A DNA stretch of 64,000 bases from Bacteroidales bacterium (GCA_017647785.1 JAGCJW010000028.1:1-64000), one strand, 5' to 3'; shown: positions 1-8,751, counted from the first letter of the stretch. Translations and numbers: made by a program. The notes: generated from the sequence alone by a model not told the origin.

Positions 1-6
1 AATATA

Positions 7-65
7 GGTTTAGTTTAGTTCTTGTATATATATACTCAAGGATTTAAACTAAACCACTTTTTACT
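7..65 (+). terminator. Probable terminator of an upstream gene
   Basis: GGTTTAGTTTA (7-17) pairs perfectly with TAAACTAAACC (45-55); the loop itself has a near-palindrome from 21 to 40 (CTTG...CAAG around TATATATA). The right arm is followed by a short T-rich stretch. The gene it would end is outside the window, so its role is inferred; a recombinase or regulator site is an alternative. Confidence 0.4.
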
Positions 66-228
66 CTGGTTCTTTTTCTTTTGGTGGCTATATCTTTACA
101 TGTGATTGGTTATGATATAAGTTTGGAGAATCAATAACAAGAAATACAGTTAAAACTCCTCTATATACGGGTAAATAGTAATTATAAATCATAAATATGT
201 AACAAAACTACAAATAAAGCGTTTATAA

Positions 229-260
229 TTTGTACATAATGGATTTTGTATATATATTTG
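229..260 (+). promoter_or_regulatory. Bacteroidetes-type promoter of the defence operon
   Basis: TTTG (229-232), a 20-base spacer, then TATATTTG (253-260), an exact match to the Bacteroidetes -33/-7 consensus TTTG-N19-21-TAnnTTTG. It lies 30 bases before the ATG of the first defence gene. No further promoter of this quality was seen inside the operon, so the five genes are probably one transcript. Confidence 0.65.
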
Positions 261-290
261 CAATACGAATTAACTTAAGACAATAGAATT

Positions 291-1589
291 ATGATAGCTG
301 AATTTGCAATAGAGAATTTCTTCTCCATTAAGTCGCTTCAGAAAATTAGTTTCGAGCCGACTGCCGATATGTTCATGTCGGATGAGTATTCTTATGAAGT
401 GAAAGAAGGAGTGCGATTGCTTAAGATAGGAATTATATATGGTGCCAATGCTTCAGGTAAAACTAATATATTAAATGCTATGGAGTTCTTTAGAATGCTT
501 GTTTTGAGTATGCCTAAAGATCGAAATAAAAAGACTGGTGTTGTTCCCTTCCTATTGGACGAAACTTCAAGAAATGAAAAGACAAAGATGTCGATGTCTT
601 TTTATATAAATAAGTTGAAGTACATTCTTAGTCTTGAGTTGGATTCAAAATACATCCATTCAGAAACATTGTTTGTGTATGAATCTATCCGTCCGACAAA
701 ATTATATAGTCGTACATATGATTCCAACACGGATTCTTCGGTTATTGAATTCGGTGGCAACTTGAAATTGTCTAAAAAGAGTCAAGATACAATTTCTGGC
801 AACACAATAAACAATTGTAGCGTGCTGGCTGCATTTGGTAAGAGTAACGTGGAAAAAACAAAGTTGAATGACGTTTACGATTATTTTGCAATGCAGGTTA
901 AAGATGTGTTGGCTCCTGGTATGTTGCTATCAGGATATGTAAAGAAGCAATTGGATAAGGATGAGAATGGCGATCTAAAACAGTTTATTCTAAACTTCCT
1001 AAAAGCATCTGATTTCAATATTGAGGATGTTGCTTTACGCGAAGAAGAGGAGATGATTACTCCGGAATTAGAGCAGCTAATCCAGCAGGCTCCGATTGAT
1101 GATAAGGCTAAAGCTGAAATGCTAAAGAAGGGAAAGATCACAAATACTGAATTGACTTTTACTCATAAGGCTGGAAACGGTTTGTACGAACTGTCTGAAG
1201 AATATGAATCAAATGGTACAATGCGTTTCTTGGGAATGGCGGTAATCTTGAACTTCCTGTTGAAGAAGAATCAATTTGTTCCTATTGACGAGGTTGAGAC
1301 AAGTATTCACTATGAATTGTTAGCATACTTCATCAAAGTATTCTTGGCAAATAGTGACGGAACATCTCAAATGCTGTTGACAACGCATGATATCAATCTT
1401 CTCAACGAAGAGTTCATCCGTAGAGATACAATATGGTTCACAGATAAAGACGAACAAGGTGAAACCAAAGTTTTTCGTCTTTCATCTCTTGGTTTACACA
1501 AGAACCTGTCACCATACAATGCTTACAAGCAGGGCAAGCTAGTTAAGTTGCCATTCTTGGGTAGTCAATACTTCAACTTAAATGAATAA
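291..1589 (+). CDS. AbiLi/RloA-like AAA ATPase (defence)
   Basis: A 432-residue ATPase of the AAA15/AbiLi/RloA type, related to the ABC-like ATPases of OLD-family anti-phage systems. Seen: N-terminal 'ENFFSIKS' start typical of the family, Walker A GANASGKT (51-58), a signature-like segment near 303-313 (ESNGTMRF), Walker B with catalytic acid PIDEVE (331-336), and an H-loop TTHD (364-367). The region 200-290 is the usual helical insertion. It is followed after 3 bases by an RloB gene, the classic AbiLi-AbiLii pairing, in which the ATPase is thought to sense the phage and control a Toprim nuclease. It heads the transcript that also carries the CBASS genes. PARIS AriA is a related alternative, but the partner here is RloB rather than a DUF4435 protein. 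Function is inferred from family and context. Confidence 0.82.
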   Translation: MIAEFAIENFFSIKSLQKISFEPTADMFMSDEYSYEVKEGVRLLKIGIIYGANASGKTNILNAMEFFRMLVLSMPKDRNKKTGVVPFLLDETSRNEKTKMSMSFYINKLKYILSLELDSKYIHSETLFVYESIRPTKLYSRTYDSNTDSSVIEFGGNLKLSKKSQDTISGNTINNCSVLAAFGKSNVEKTKLNDVYDYFAMQVKDVLAPGMLLSGYVKKQLDKDENGDLKQFILNFLKASDFNIEDVALREEEEMITPELEQLIQQAPIDDKAKAEMLKKGKITNTELTFTHKAGNGLYELSEEYESNGTMRFLGMAVILNFLLKKNQFVPIDEVETSIHYELLAYFIKVFLANSDGTSQMLLTTHDINLLNEEFIRRDTIWFTDKDEQGETKVFRLSSLGLHKNLSPYNAYKQGKLVKLPFLGSQYFNLNE

Positions 1590-1592
1590 GAT

Positions 1593-2195
1593 ATGGCAAG
1601 AGTAGTAAGTAAGAGTATAGCCATCATTGGTGAAGGAGAGACAGAATGGTTCTATTTTGATTCTCTACGTGTTGCTTGCCGTTTTCCATTTAAGGTGGCT
1701 CCTGACTTTCCGCAACACAGCGACATCCGACATATATTGAAGTTGGTGGAATCGTATATAGCCAAACAGTATGACTATATCGTCTGCCTGTTTGATATGG
1801 ATAGGTTGTATCAATATCCTTCGGAGATGCAACAATACCAAAGTGCAAAGAAGAAATATGGCACAAAGAAGTATTCTGGACGAGTATTGTTTATTGAGAC
1901 AAATCCCTGCACAGAATTTTGGTTCTTGTTGCACTTCTTGCCAAATGTGGTATGCAAACACTACGAAAGTTATGAGCAACTGCTTCCGGAATTACAGAAG
2001 TATATGCCAGGTTACGAAAAGACAAAGCGTTATTTCATCCGCACTAATCTTTATAAGTATCTTACCGAGAATGGTGATTTGGAACGTGCTGTTCAAAATT
2101 CAGAGAAGTTATGTCTGTTGTGCAAGGAGACTCCTGAAGACTTGAAGGCATATTCGGAGATTCATAAGGTAATAGAACTATTAACTAATGTATAA
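1593..2195 (+). CDS. RloB/AbiLii-like Toprim protein (defence)
   Basis: A 200-residue RloB-like protein, the usual partner of RloA/AbiLi ATPases. Seen: the Toprim glutamate motif GEGETE (13-18) directly after the first strand, a DxD pair in LFDMDR (D68, D70), and the RloB hallmark NPCTEFWFLLHF (104-115). Toprim proteins of this kind cut nucleic acid (OLD-like nucleases; AriB of PARIS is another Toprim effector), so this is the probable toxic output of the ATPase pair. The ATG is 3 bases after the ATPase stop codon, which suggests translational coupling; 21 bases separate it from the CD-NTase gene. The length fits the family. It could alternatively serve as the killing arm for the downstream CBASS genes, since no stand-alone CBASS effector is present; that is speculation. 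Confidence 0.8.
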   Translation: MARVVSKSIAIIGEGETEWFYFDSLRVACRFPFKVAPDFPQHSDIRHILKLVESYIAKQYDYIVCLFDMDRLYQYPSEMQQYQSAKKKYGTKKYSGRVLFIETNPCTEFWFLLHFLPNVVCKHYESYEQLLPELQKYMPGYEKTKRYFIRTNLYKYLTENGDLERAVQNSEKLCLLCKETPEDLKAYSEIHKVIELLTNV

Positions 2196-2216
2196 ACTAT
2201 TCAACCAGAGGAAATA

Positions 2217-3158
2217 ATGAGTTTTGATAAAAACGAACATTTAAGAGAAGTATTAGACACCCACAAGATGTGTCATGTTCAGGATTTTGTAAATAAAATC
2301 AAAAAGCGCAGAGAAGAAGTTAAGACCAAGATGCATAATCACTACGGTAGTAACAAATATTCATCGTTTGGTTCTGGCAGTTTTGCTAAGCATACTGCTA
2401 CTAATGTAAAATTCGATCTTGATTTAGTTGAGCCATTTAAGCATAATGCTTTCGGAACATTACAGGAGATGTTTGATAGTGTGCATGATTTCCTTGCAGA
2501 GCAGTATGAAAATACAGGTGTGATTATTCGCAAGCAAAAGGTTTCCATTGGAATAAGTTTTCCTATTGAAGAAGGGGATGAAAAACCTGTAGAGCTTGAC
2601 GTGGTTCCTGGTAGGGAATTAAGCGATGATGACTATCTTGATTCTCACGATTTAAATCTATGTTTTAATGAAGACCATTGGGGGTTCAAGAAAGGGACGA
2701 GTCAAAAAACGAATATTCATAAACAAATTTCGCATATTGAAGGTAAGTCGAGTGAGCGTCAGATTATCCGTTTGCTTAAAATATGGAAAAAACAGAAAAA
2801 CAAGAAATACAAGTCGTTCGTTATTGAATTGGCTGTAATTAAAGCACTAAACGGTTATGATGGCGATAAGGGTCTTTGGCCACGGTTAAAATATACAATG
2901 GAATATCTACGTGACCACATCGCAGAAAGCAGTTTCCACCTTTATGACCCAGGTAATACGAACAATGATGTCATAGCGGCTATGCAGGACTACGATAGGC
3001 AATCTTTTAAATCTGATATGGAGAATATGCTCAACAATATAGATAGTAATCCTGATTTCTACATGCCATATTACTTCAAGGTGAACGAAAAATATAGTGG
3101 ATATAAAGAGAAAGATACGGGTGTAGCATACCCTACAAGTACAAAACGGTTCGGATAG
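2217..3158 (+). CDS. CBASS CD-NTase (cyclic oligonucleotide synthase)
   Basis: A 313-residue nucleotidyltransferase of the cGAS/DncV-like (CD-NTase) family, which makes cyclic di- or oligonucleotide alarm signals on infection. Seen: GSGSFAKHT (52-60), the catalytic DxD in KFDLDL (D67, D69), the third acid in VELDVV (D128), and a late DPGNTNND segment (244-251) typical of the helical C-terminal lobe. The protein ends TSTKRFG; a terminal glycine fits the CD-NTases that Cap2 conjugates through their C-terminus. An SD-like GAGGAAATA precedes the ATG. Cap2- and Cap3-like genes follow, so it belongs to a type II CBASS. The nucleotide product and clade cannot be decided by eye. Confidence 0.88.
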   Translation: MSFDKNEHLREVLDTHKMCHVQDFVNKIKKRREEVKTKMHNHYGSNKYSSFGSGSFAKHTATNVKFDLDLVEPFKHNAFGTLQEMFDSVHDFLAEQYENTGVIIRKQKVSIGISFPIEEGDEKPVELDVVPGRELSDDDYLDSHDLNLCFNEDHWGFKKGTSQKTNIHKQISHIEGKSSERQIIRLLKIWKKQKNKKYKSFVIELAVIKALNGYDGDKGLWPRLKYTMEYLRDHIAESSFHLYDPGNTNNDVIAAMQDYDRQSFKSDMENMLNNIDSNPDFYMPYYFKVNEKYSGYKEKDTGVAYPTSTKRFG

Positions 3159-3165
3159 TAAATAT

Positions 3166-4824
3166 ATGTTGACGGCAGATAAAATAAAGGAACTAATAGA
3201 GGGGATTAATGGTATCAGTCTTATTGATGATTTTACTATTGATGAGACAGGTTCACTGAAAGGTCGTATTGCCGTAGCAACAAGTAAAAACAATGCTGAT
3301 TTGGAATGGGATGTGCATATTAGTCCTACCTATCCGTTTAAAGCAATGGGAAGGGAACCAATCCACTTCCAAAATAAAAATCTATTAGACTATCCGCATA
3401 TTATGCAGGGCGGTAATCTTTGCATGCACCCTGCGGAATATGAGAATGCTGAAAGCCAGTTTGAGAACGATTTGAAACAGTTGAAGGAATGGGTTGAGAA
3501 ATATTATGTAAGAAAGCATAACGATGCTCACTATGAACATTTGGTGGTGAACCATTATCTGATTCGTAAGCGCTATTATACTTTTTGCTTCTCAGAGACC
3601 CAAGATGGATTTGCTGAAGGGGACTTTGGTATGGTAAATTTTGCAGCATTGCCAACAGGTCGGAAAAACGATAGTTCAGTCATCAACTATGTGATACAAA
3701 AGTTCGTATCGTATGTGAAGATAAAGAAGAAAGAGTTACCCTGTAAGATAAGTAAGTCTTACCAAAGTTTGAATTCGTATGACGGAGTATATTGCCTGCT
3801 GAACAATGTCCCATCAATTCATGGCAAGTTCATTGTTGAGGATTTCGATTCAATAAAGGGGCTGTTCTCTCAGAGTCAGAAGAACTATATCCATAGTTTT
3901 GTGGTATCGCATAGAAATAAGTGTGATTTTTTTCCTCTATTTTGTGGATATATAATTCCAGGAGGTGATGTTCATTGGCAAGCCATGATGCTTTTTATGG
4001 ATAATTTACCCATAGAGCCTGTGCGAGTGGGTACTGGTAAGAACAGGTTTTGGTGTACTGATTTTAGACAAGGAATAATCCAATGGGCAGAAACTGTAGA
4101 TATTTCCTATAAGTATTTTTTCGGACGTGGAGCCATCCCCGAATTACTAGCTAATAAGAAAATACTGATTATGGGTATTGGGGCTATAGGAAGTATAGTG
4201 GCAGAGACCCTAACAAGATGTGGTGCAAGATATCTAACTCTTTATGATATTGATAATAAGGAGCCAGGTAATGTATGCCGGTCTATCTATCCTTTTTATA
4301 CGGGCATAACCGAGAAAACCTTGGATATGGAGAGTTTATTGACACAGATTTCTCCTCATGTTGAATGTACCAGCTTGAAGTCCATCGTAGACTTAATGGT
4401 AAAAACATATGCGGCAGAACATGAAGATAATACTGCTCTTGCAAAGTTCTTTGACGAGTTTGATGTGATATTTGATTGTACTACGGATAATCAACTGATG
4501 CGATTAATGGATTCAATAGGGACAAAAGCCCAGTTAATAAATCTCTCAATAACCAATCATGCACAGGATTTAATATGTGCCTTCTCACCCAATGTGACAG
4601 AGACTGTTTTGTTGGTTTATAACTTACTTAAGCGCGATGCAGAAACCGATATGTATAATCCTACTGGTTGTTGGAATCCAACTTTTAAGGCTTCGTATAA
4701 CGACATAGAATGCAAAGTACAAGTCGCCATGAAGCATATTATTAAGATGTTGAGTAAGTTGGAACCTTTAAACAGTTTTTATATAACAGAAGACGACTTG
4801 AATTTAAAGATAAACAAATTATGA
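3166..4824 (+). CDS. cap2: Cap2: E2-E1 fusion ubiquitin-transfer-like enzyme (CBASS)
   Basis: A 552-residue Cap2, which activates the CD-NTase C-terminus and ligates it to a target, priming the synthase. Seen: an N-terminal E2-like domain (about 1-120) with the fold's PTYPF segment (54-58) and catalytic cysteine in GGNLCMHP (C86); a middle linker (about 130-310); a C-terminal E1/ThiF adenylation domain with GIGAIG (337-342), the acidic YDID strand end (360-363), an arginine at 372, and the predicted E1 active cysteine in GCWNPTF (C502), a Cap2-like motif. Both active cysteines are present, so it is probably functional. It starts 7 bases after the CD-NTase and overlaps the JAB gene by 4 bases (ATGA), indicating coupled translation. 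Confidence 0.9.
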   Translation: MLTADKIKELIEGINGISLIDDFTIDETGSLKGRIAVATSKNNADLEWDVHISPTYPFKAMGREPIHFQNKNLLDYPHIMQGGNLCMHPAEYENAESQFENDLKQLKEWVEKYYVRKHNDAHYEHLVVNHYLIRKRYYTFCFSETQDGFAEGDFGMVNFAALPTGRKNDSSVINYVIQKFVSYVKIKKKELPCKISKSYQSLNSYDGVYCLLNNVPSIHGKFIVEDFDSIKGLFSQSQKNYIHSFVVSHRNKCDFFPLFCGYIIPGGDVHWQAMMLFMDNLPIEPVRVGTGKNRFWCTDFRQGIIQWAETVDISYKYFFGRGAIPELLANKKILIMGIGAIGSIVAETLTRCGARYLTLYDIDNKEPGNVCRSIYPFYTGITEKTLDMESLLTQISPHVECTSLKSIVDLMVKTYAAEHEDNTALAKFFDEFDVIFDCTTDNQLMRLMDSIGTKAQLINLSITNHAQDLICAFSPNVTETVLLVYNLLKRDAETDMYNPTGCWNPTFKASYNDIECKVQVAMKHIIKMLSKLEPLNSFYITEDDLNLKINKL

Positions 4825-6089
4825 AATATTATTTAGCAAGTAATGATTTGTATGTAGAGATGCAGTCTTCTGTGTTCAAGCAAATACAGTTGCAGGCTGA
4901 AAGTGAGTATCCCAATGAGAACGGAGGAATATTAATAGGACGATATTCTACTGATAGACATACGGTGCATATAGAAAAGATTGTGGTGCCTGTGAAAAAA
5001 ATGACTGGCAGGACAATGTTTATGAGAAACACCAAGGGGATGGAAAAAGTGTGGGAGCAATTGGCTAAAGACGGATTGCGATATGTAGGTGAATGGCATA
5101 GCCATCCAAATGGCTCCACAAAATATAGTAGTACGGACTTGGCGACTATGGTTGAGATTGAGAAAGAAGTGTCCATTGAGAATCCGTTGCTCTTAATCGT
5201 TGGTGTTAGAAGCGACGGAGTAAGTGCACATACTTTTTATTGTTATAAGAATAATAAGTTATTGGAATATAGAAAAATGATAGATTTAAGAGATTTATTT
5301 CATGGTCTGCAAAAACAGATGTTAGCTAGTCTGAATGTAAACAGAGAGTTTATCGGACATCCCGGTAGTAAGGGTGATGCTACAGAGCAACATTGGATTG
5401 AGTTTTTACGAACATATCTTCCTGATAGATATAAAGTGGACAAGGCAATTGTGATAGATTCGATGGGCAATGTTAGTGAACAAATGGACATAGTTATTTA
5501 TGACGCAATTTACACACCCTTCATATTTAACCAGGATGGTTTTATGTATATACCAGCAGAAAGTGTATATGCCGTATTTGAAGTGAAGCAGGATGTAAAA
5601 GGAAATATAGAATATGCAGCCCAGAAAGTTGAGAGCGTTCGTAAGTTGAAAAGAACAAGTATTGGTATGGTAGCTTCGGGAAAGTCATTACCTGCTAGAC
5701 CATTGACGAAGATTATAGGTGGTATTTTAACTACAACGAGTTCGTATTGTAATAACGAAACAATAAAAGCTCAATTAAAGCAACTGAAGGGGCTACAGAC
5801 ATTGGACTTGGGATGCTTATGCGATACGGGGAGTTTTTATATTGATTATAACGAAATAATACCTGACAGTATAAGTCCAACCAATAATATTGAGGATAAC
5901 CGTAAATATATAGAGCAAGTGTATGTGAGCCGTGAAGTAAACGAAATTAAGTTTAGCGATAAGGAGGTATCTCTATTTACATTCTTCCTTCAGCTTGTGA
6001 GCTATTTAAAGTTCATTGGAACAGTTCCTGCCATAGACATTAATGCATATCTGAAGGCAATTCATGTAAAAATAGACGAAGACATTTAA
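4821..6089 (+). CDS. Cap3-like JAB/JAMM protease fused to PD-(D/E)XK-like domain
   Basis: A 422-residue fusion. Residues 1-155 form a JAB/JAMM isopeptidase: the glutamate E33 (PNENGGILIG), then EWHSHPNGS with H93 and H95, and D106, the full zinc set. In CBASS this domain (Cap3) reverses Cap2 conjugation. Residues about 170-300 look like a restriction-endonuclease-fold domain close to DUF6602: E189 in ATEQHW, D223 in QMDIVI, and the E-x-K of FEVK (E254, K256), a readable PD-(D/E)XK arrangement. The tail (300-422) is unassigned. Cap3 alone is normally about 150-180 residues, so the extension is unusual. As no other effector gene is present, the nuclease-like part may be the CBASS effector; activity and ligand sensing are untested. 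Start codon overlaps the cap2 stop. Confidence 0.85.
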   Translation: MKYYLASNDLYVEMQSSVFKQIQLQAESEYPNENGGILIGRYSTDRHTVHIEKIVVPVKKMTGRTMFMRNTKGMEKVWEQLAKDGLRYVGEWHSHPNGSTKYSSTDLATMVEIEKEVSIENPLLLIVGVRSDGVSAHTFYCYKNNKLLEYRKMIDLRDLFHGLQKQMLASLNVNREFIGHPGSKGDATEQHWIEFLRTYLPDRYKVDKAIVIDSMGNVSEQMDIVIYDAIYTPFIFNQDGFMYIPAESVYAVFEVKQDVKGNIEYAAQKVESVRKLKRTSIGMVASGKSLPARPLTKIIGGILTTTSSYCNNETIKAQLKQLKGLQTLDLGCLCDTGSFYIDYNEIIPDSISPTNNIEDNRKYIEQVYVSREVNEIKFSDKEVSLFTFFLQLVSYLKFIGTVPAIDINAYLKAIHVKIDEDI

Positions 6090-6126
6090 GGCACCATACA
6101 TAATTTTGTGTAAATAGACAAACAAG

Positions 6127-6170
6127 GACCCAGCTAGCATCTCGTAGAACTGCTGACGGGTCACTTTTTA
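6127..6170 (+). terminator. Probable terminator of the defence operon
   Basis: GACCC (6127-6131) pairs with GGGTC (6158-6162), extended by AGC/GCT with a small bulge, then ACTTTTTATTGTT. It lies 37 bases after the last defence gene's stop codon. Confidence 0.5.
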
Positions 6171-6200
6171 TTGTTATTCTCTAAATTGGCTGGTATTTAG

Positions 6201-6234
6201 CAATGGAGGATACTTCTACGGTATCCTGCCATTG
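6201..6234. repeat. Inverted repeat between convergent genes
   Basis: CAATGGAGGATAC (6201-6213) pairs with GTATCCTGCCATTG (6221-6234) with one bulged base and a 7-base loop. Neither side has a run of T, so it is not a plain intrinsic terminator; it sits between the + strand defence operon and the - strand barrel gene. The rest of 6090-6289 holds a weaker GGTGTTT/AAACACC pair (6244-6286). Confidence 0.55.
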
Positions 6235-6289
6235 CGGTGTTAGGGTGTTTATTAATCTATTATTTAGCGGTATTAAACAAAACACCACA

Positions 6290-8587
6290 CTATTGTATAC
6301 CAAAACGAGAAGTATCCACCTCCTTACGAGTCTTGTTTTTATAGCCCTTAAATTTATATGTAAAGCTTAATGTTATGTTTCTGCTATATGCACTTGAGTT
6401 AATATCTTGATGCTGATTTTCAAATCGCACCTTAATCTTTGGATACATTGATTCGAAAATATCATTACATTGCAAGCTTAAAATAGCATTGTCTTTCAAG
6501 AAAGAGTATTTTATTCCAGCGTTTACACACCAGTTACTCCCTAGATCCCATATGCCTTGTATAGTAGGTGTTCTATAGAATAACATTAGATTGGCAGATA
6601 ACTTAGGCTTTTGAGATATATTAAATGTATTATTCAACATAAACATACCAGTCCATTTATCTCTATCATATTTATAGCCATACCAATCGTTGCTCTTATA
6701 CCTTTCATTGTATGCACTTACAATAAAGTTGGAACTATACCACTTTCCAATGCTAAATGGGATTATTGAAGTAAAATTCAAGTTAGAGGTATAATCAATA
6801 TTAAATGATTTATACAGAAGCTTTAATTCATCAGGCATCTGATAACTTTGTGATACAAAGAAGTCGTCAACTCGATAATATGATGCCTGGAATATATATT
6901 TTTGCTTTAGCACATAGGTAAACTCAATATTTGAAGTTCTAGCAGGCTTTAACAATGGATTACCCATATTGACGATATACTCGTCACTATATGAAGTATA
7001 ATCCTGTCTTTGCCAATATGATGGGTAAGTACGCAATGAATTAAATCCAAACTGGAATATATGATTATGCGAAGGCATATAGGTTATACCAACATTAGGA
7101 AGCAAAGCATTCTTTGTGTAATCGTTAATCTTATATAGCTCTCCTGATAACGATGCGTTTACAGACAACTTACCACTAAAGAATGATTTTTGGAACCCAA
7201 CATATGCTATTGCAGAATGCTCATCAATAACAGATTCTGTACGATAATTATTTTCTCCAGAATTTTGCAAATCATCATTTTTTTGAATGTTGGAATTTTT
7301 TACAAAATTATAATTGACACCATAATTGATTGTCCAATTGCCCTTTAATGTATGGCTCATATCCACATAAGCCTTAACTTTATCGATGTTCTGTTTCGTA
7401 AAATATGAAAAAGTATTTTGGAATGAATCACCGTTAAAAATCTGCATGTTCTGTGTGCCTGAATTAACATAGTTGGTATATTCCACTCCAGCTGAAACGC
7501 CCTTCTGTGATGTATAGGATAAAGCAAAGTTATGAAGATAATTTTCACCTAGATTAATAGATAGCGCATTACTGAACATTGAATTTTTGCTATACAACTC
7601 ACTTGTCGTTTTAGGCGCGATTAATCCATTATAGGAGAAATCAAGATTATTATTATCATTAATCTTATAACCGACATTAGTATATATAGAATGTTTGTTA
7701 TTTTTTTCGTATTCTTTTGTTGTAGAAAGTATATTATACTTCACATCATCTACAGTATGAATTCCATCCATATCCGTTTGACTGATTGATCTCTGATCAG
7801 CAAACTTATACATAACATCAAAATCAACCTTTGGTGTAGATGCCATCAAAGTACCGCCCAAGTCATACGAATTACGATGTTGATTAACATAACTGCCCTG
7901 TACTTGACCATTTATAGTGTAGTTCTTTTTCTTCTTTAATACAACATTGATTACAGCACCTTTTACATGCCATTGAGGAGGTGCATTATAGAGAACCTCA
8001 ACCTTTTCAACTTCATCTGCCGGCAATGATTTTAAGTAGTCTGTCAATTGCGATATGTCAAGCTGACTTTTCTTTCCATTAATACAAATGGTAGTGCTTG
8101 TGCTTCCTACGAGGCTTAATGAATTACCATCTAAACTCATAACAGACGGTAGTTCTTTTATAAGTTCATGAGCGTTGCTTACTATCTTGGTTTCTAAAAT
8201 TCCAGCGATATTATATGTAAGTCGATTGTTTTACATTTTAACCAATGGACGCTCACCTTTTACAACAACTTCATCTAAAGTTTGAGTATCTACATCAAGA
8301 ACGATTGTGCCTAAGTCACCAGACGAACATGTTATTTCCTTTGTTTTATAACCTATGTATGAGATCTGGATTATGTACGATGCCTCTGGTACATTAAGAT
8401 TAAACACACCATCTAAATTGCTAGCTGCACCAGCTACAAATGTTGAATCAGATGCATTCATAAGTACACAACTTGCATAGGGTATGGGTTCTTGTTTTTC
8501 GTCTACAACCTTTCCTGAAATATTCTGCGCCATCAACGATGCAACAGAACAGATAGAGAAAACCACTAATATAAAAAACTGTTTCAT
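6290..8587 (-). pseudogene. Outer-membrane beta-barrel (TonB-receptor-like) gene with in-frame TAA
   Basis: One reading frame of 766 codons broken by a single TAA at 8231-8233. The first part (ATG at 8585-8587) has a signal peptide ending in SLMAQ and a CarboxypepD_reg-like domain (NISGKVVDEKQEPIPYASC) ending LDEVVVKGERPLVKM. After the stop the same frame continues NNRLTYNIAGILETK, then plug-like sequence (TICINGKKSQLD) and a long beta-barrel as in the OMP_b-brl_3 family. A GAA-to-TAA change would explain it. A downstream ATG at 8140 could start the remainder but would lack a signal peptide. The start at 8587 is preferred over an earlier in-frame codon because the signal peptide begins there and the promoter lies just upstream. 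Substrate unknown. A sequencing error must be excluded. Confidence 0.8.
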
Positions 8588-8625
8588 ATCGATAATTTTA
8601 TTAGTTATTATTCTTTGTTCTACCG

Positions 8626-8656
8626 CAAAATTATCGAGAAAAAAGTTTTCCACAAA
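8626..8656 (-). promoter_or_regulatory. Consensus Bacteroidetes promoter of the barrel gene
   Basis: On the - strand TTTG (8656-8653), exactly 19 bases, then TAATTTTG (8633-8626): a full match to TTTG-N19-TAnnTTTG. It lies about 40 bases before the barrel gene's ATG. Its -33 TTTG is the end of the T-run of the preceding terminator. Confidence 0.7.
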
Positions 8657-8691
8657 AAAAGCGAGTTGCAAAATTTCATCTGCAACTCGCT
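8653..8691 (-). terminator. Intrinsic terminator of the TPR regulator gene
   Basis: AGCGAGTTGCA (8660-8670) and TGCAACTCGCT (8681-8691) form a perfect 11-bp stem with a 10-base loop. On the - strand the stem is followed by TTTTTTTG, so it ends the TPR gene at 8752-10410, 60 bases downstream of that gene's stop. Confidence 0.85.
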
Positions 8692-8751
8692 GATAATCTG
8701 TTTAATAAATAAAAATTAGTTTTCCTATCCAAAAGTCGTCATTGAAAAAGT

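Larger units (their letters stand above)
1..290. other. Gene-free leader at window start
   Basis: No open reading frame with recognisable content lies here. The stretch holds an 11-bp perfect inverted repeat (7-17 and 45-55) that looks like the terminator of a gene lying left of the window, and the promoter of the defence operon (229-260). The remainder is A+T-rich sequence without a pattern I can name. Confidence 0.6.

Noticed and set aside
160..180. TATACGGGTAAATAG resembles the mnmE 3' end and could be an attachment-site copy
   Set aside because: Only about 11 of 15 bases match and the orientation is opposite to that needed for a direct repeat flanking the island.
291..2195. PARIS (AriA-AriB) system
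   Set aside because: The second protein shows the RloB motif NPxxEFWFLLH and a short Toprim rather than a DUF4435-type AriB; AbiL/RloA-RloB fits better, though the families are related.
6090..6289. Insertion-sequence remnant between convergent genes
   Set aside because: Inverted repeats are present but there is no transposase fragment and no target duplication.
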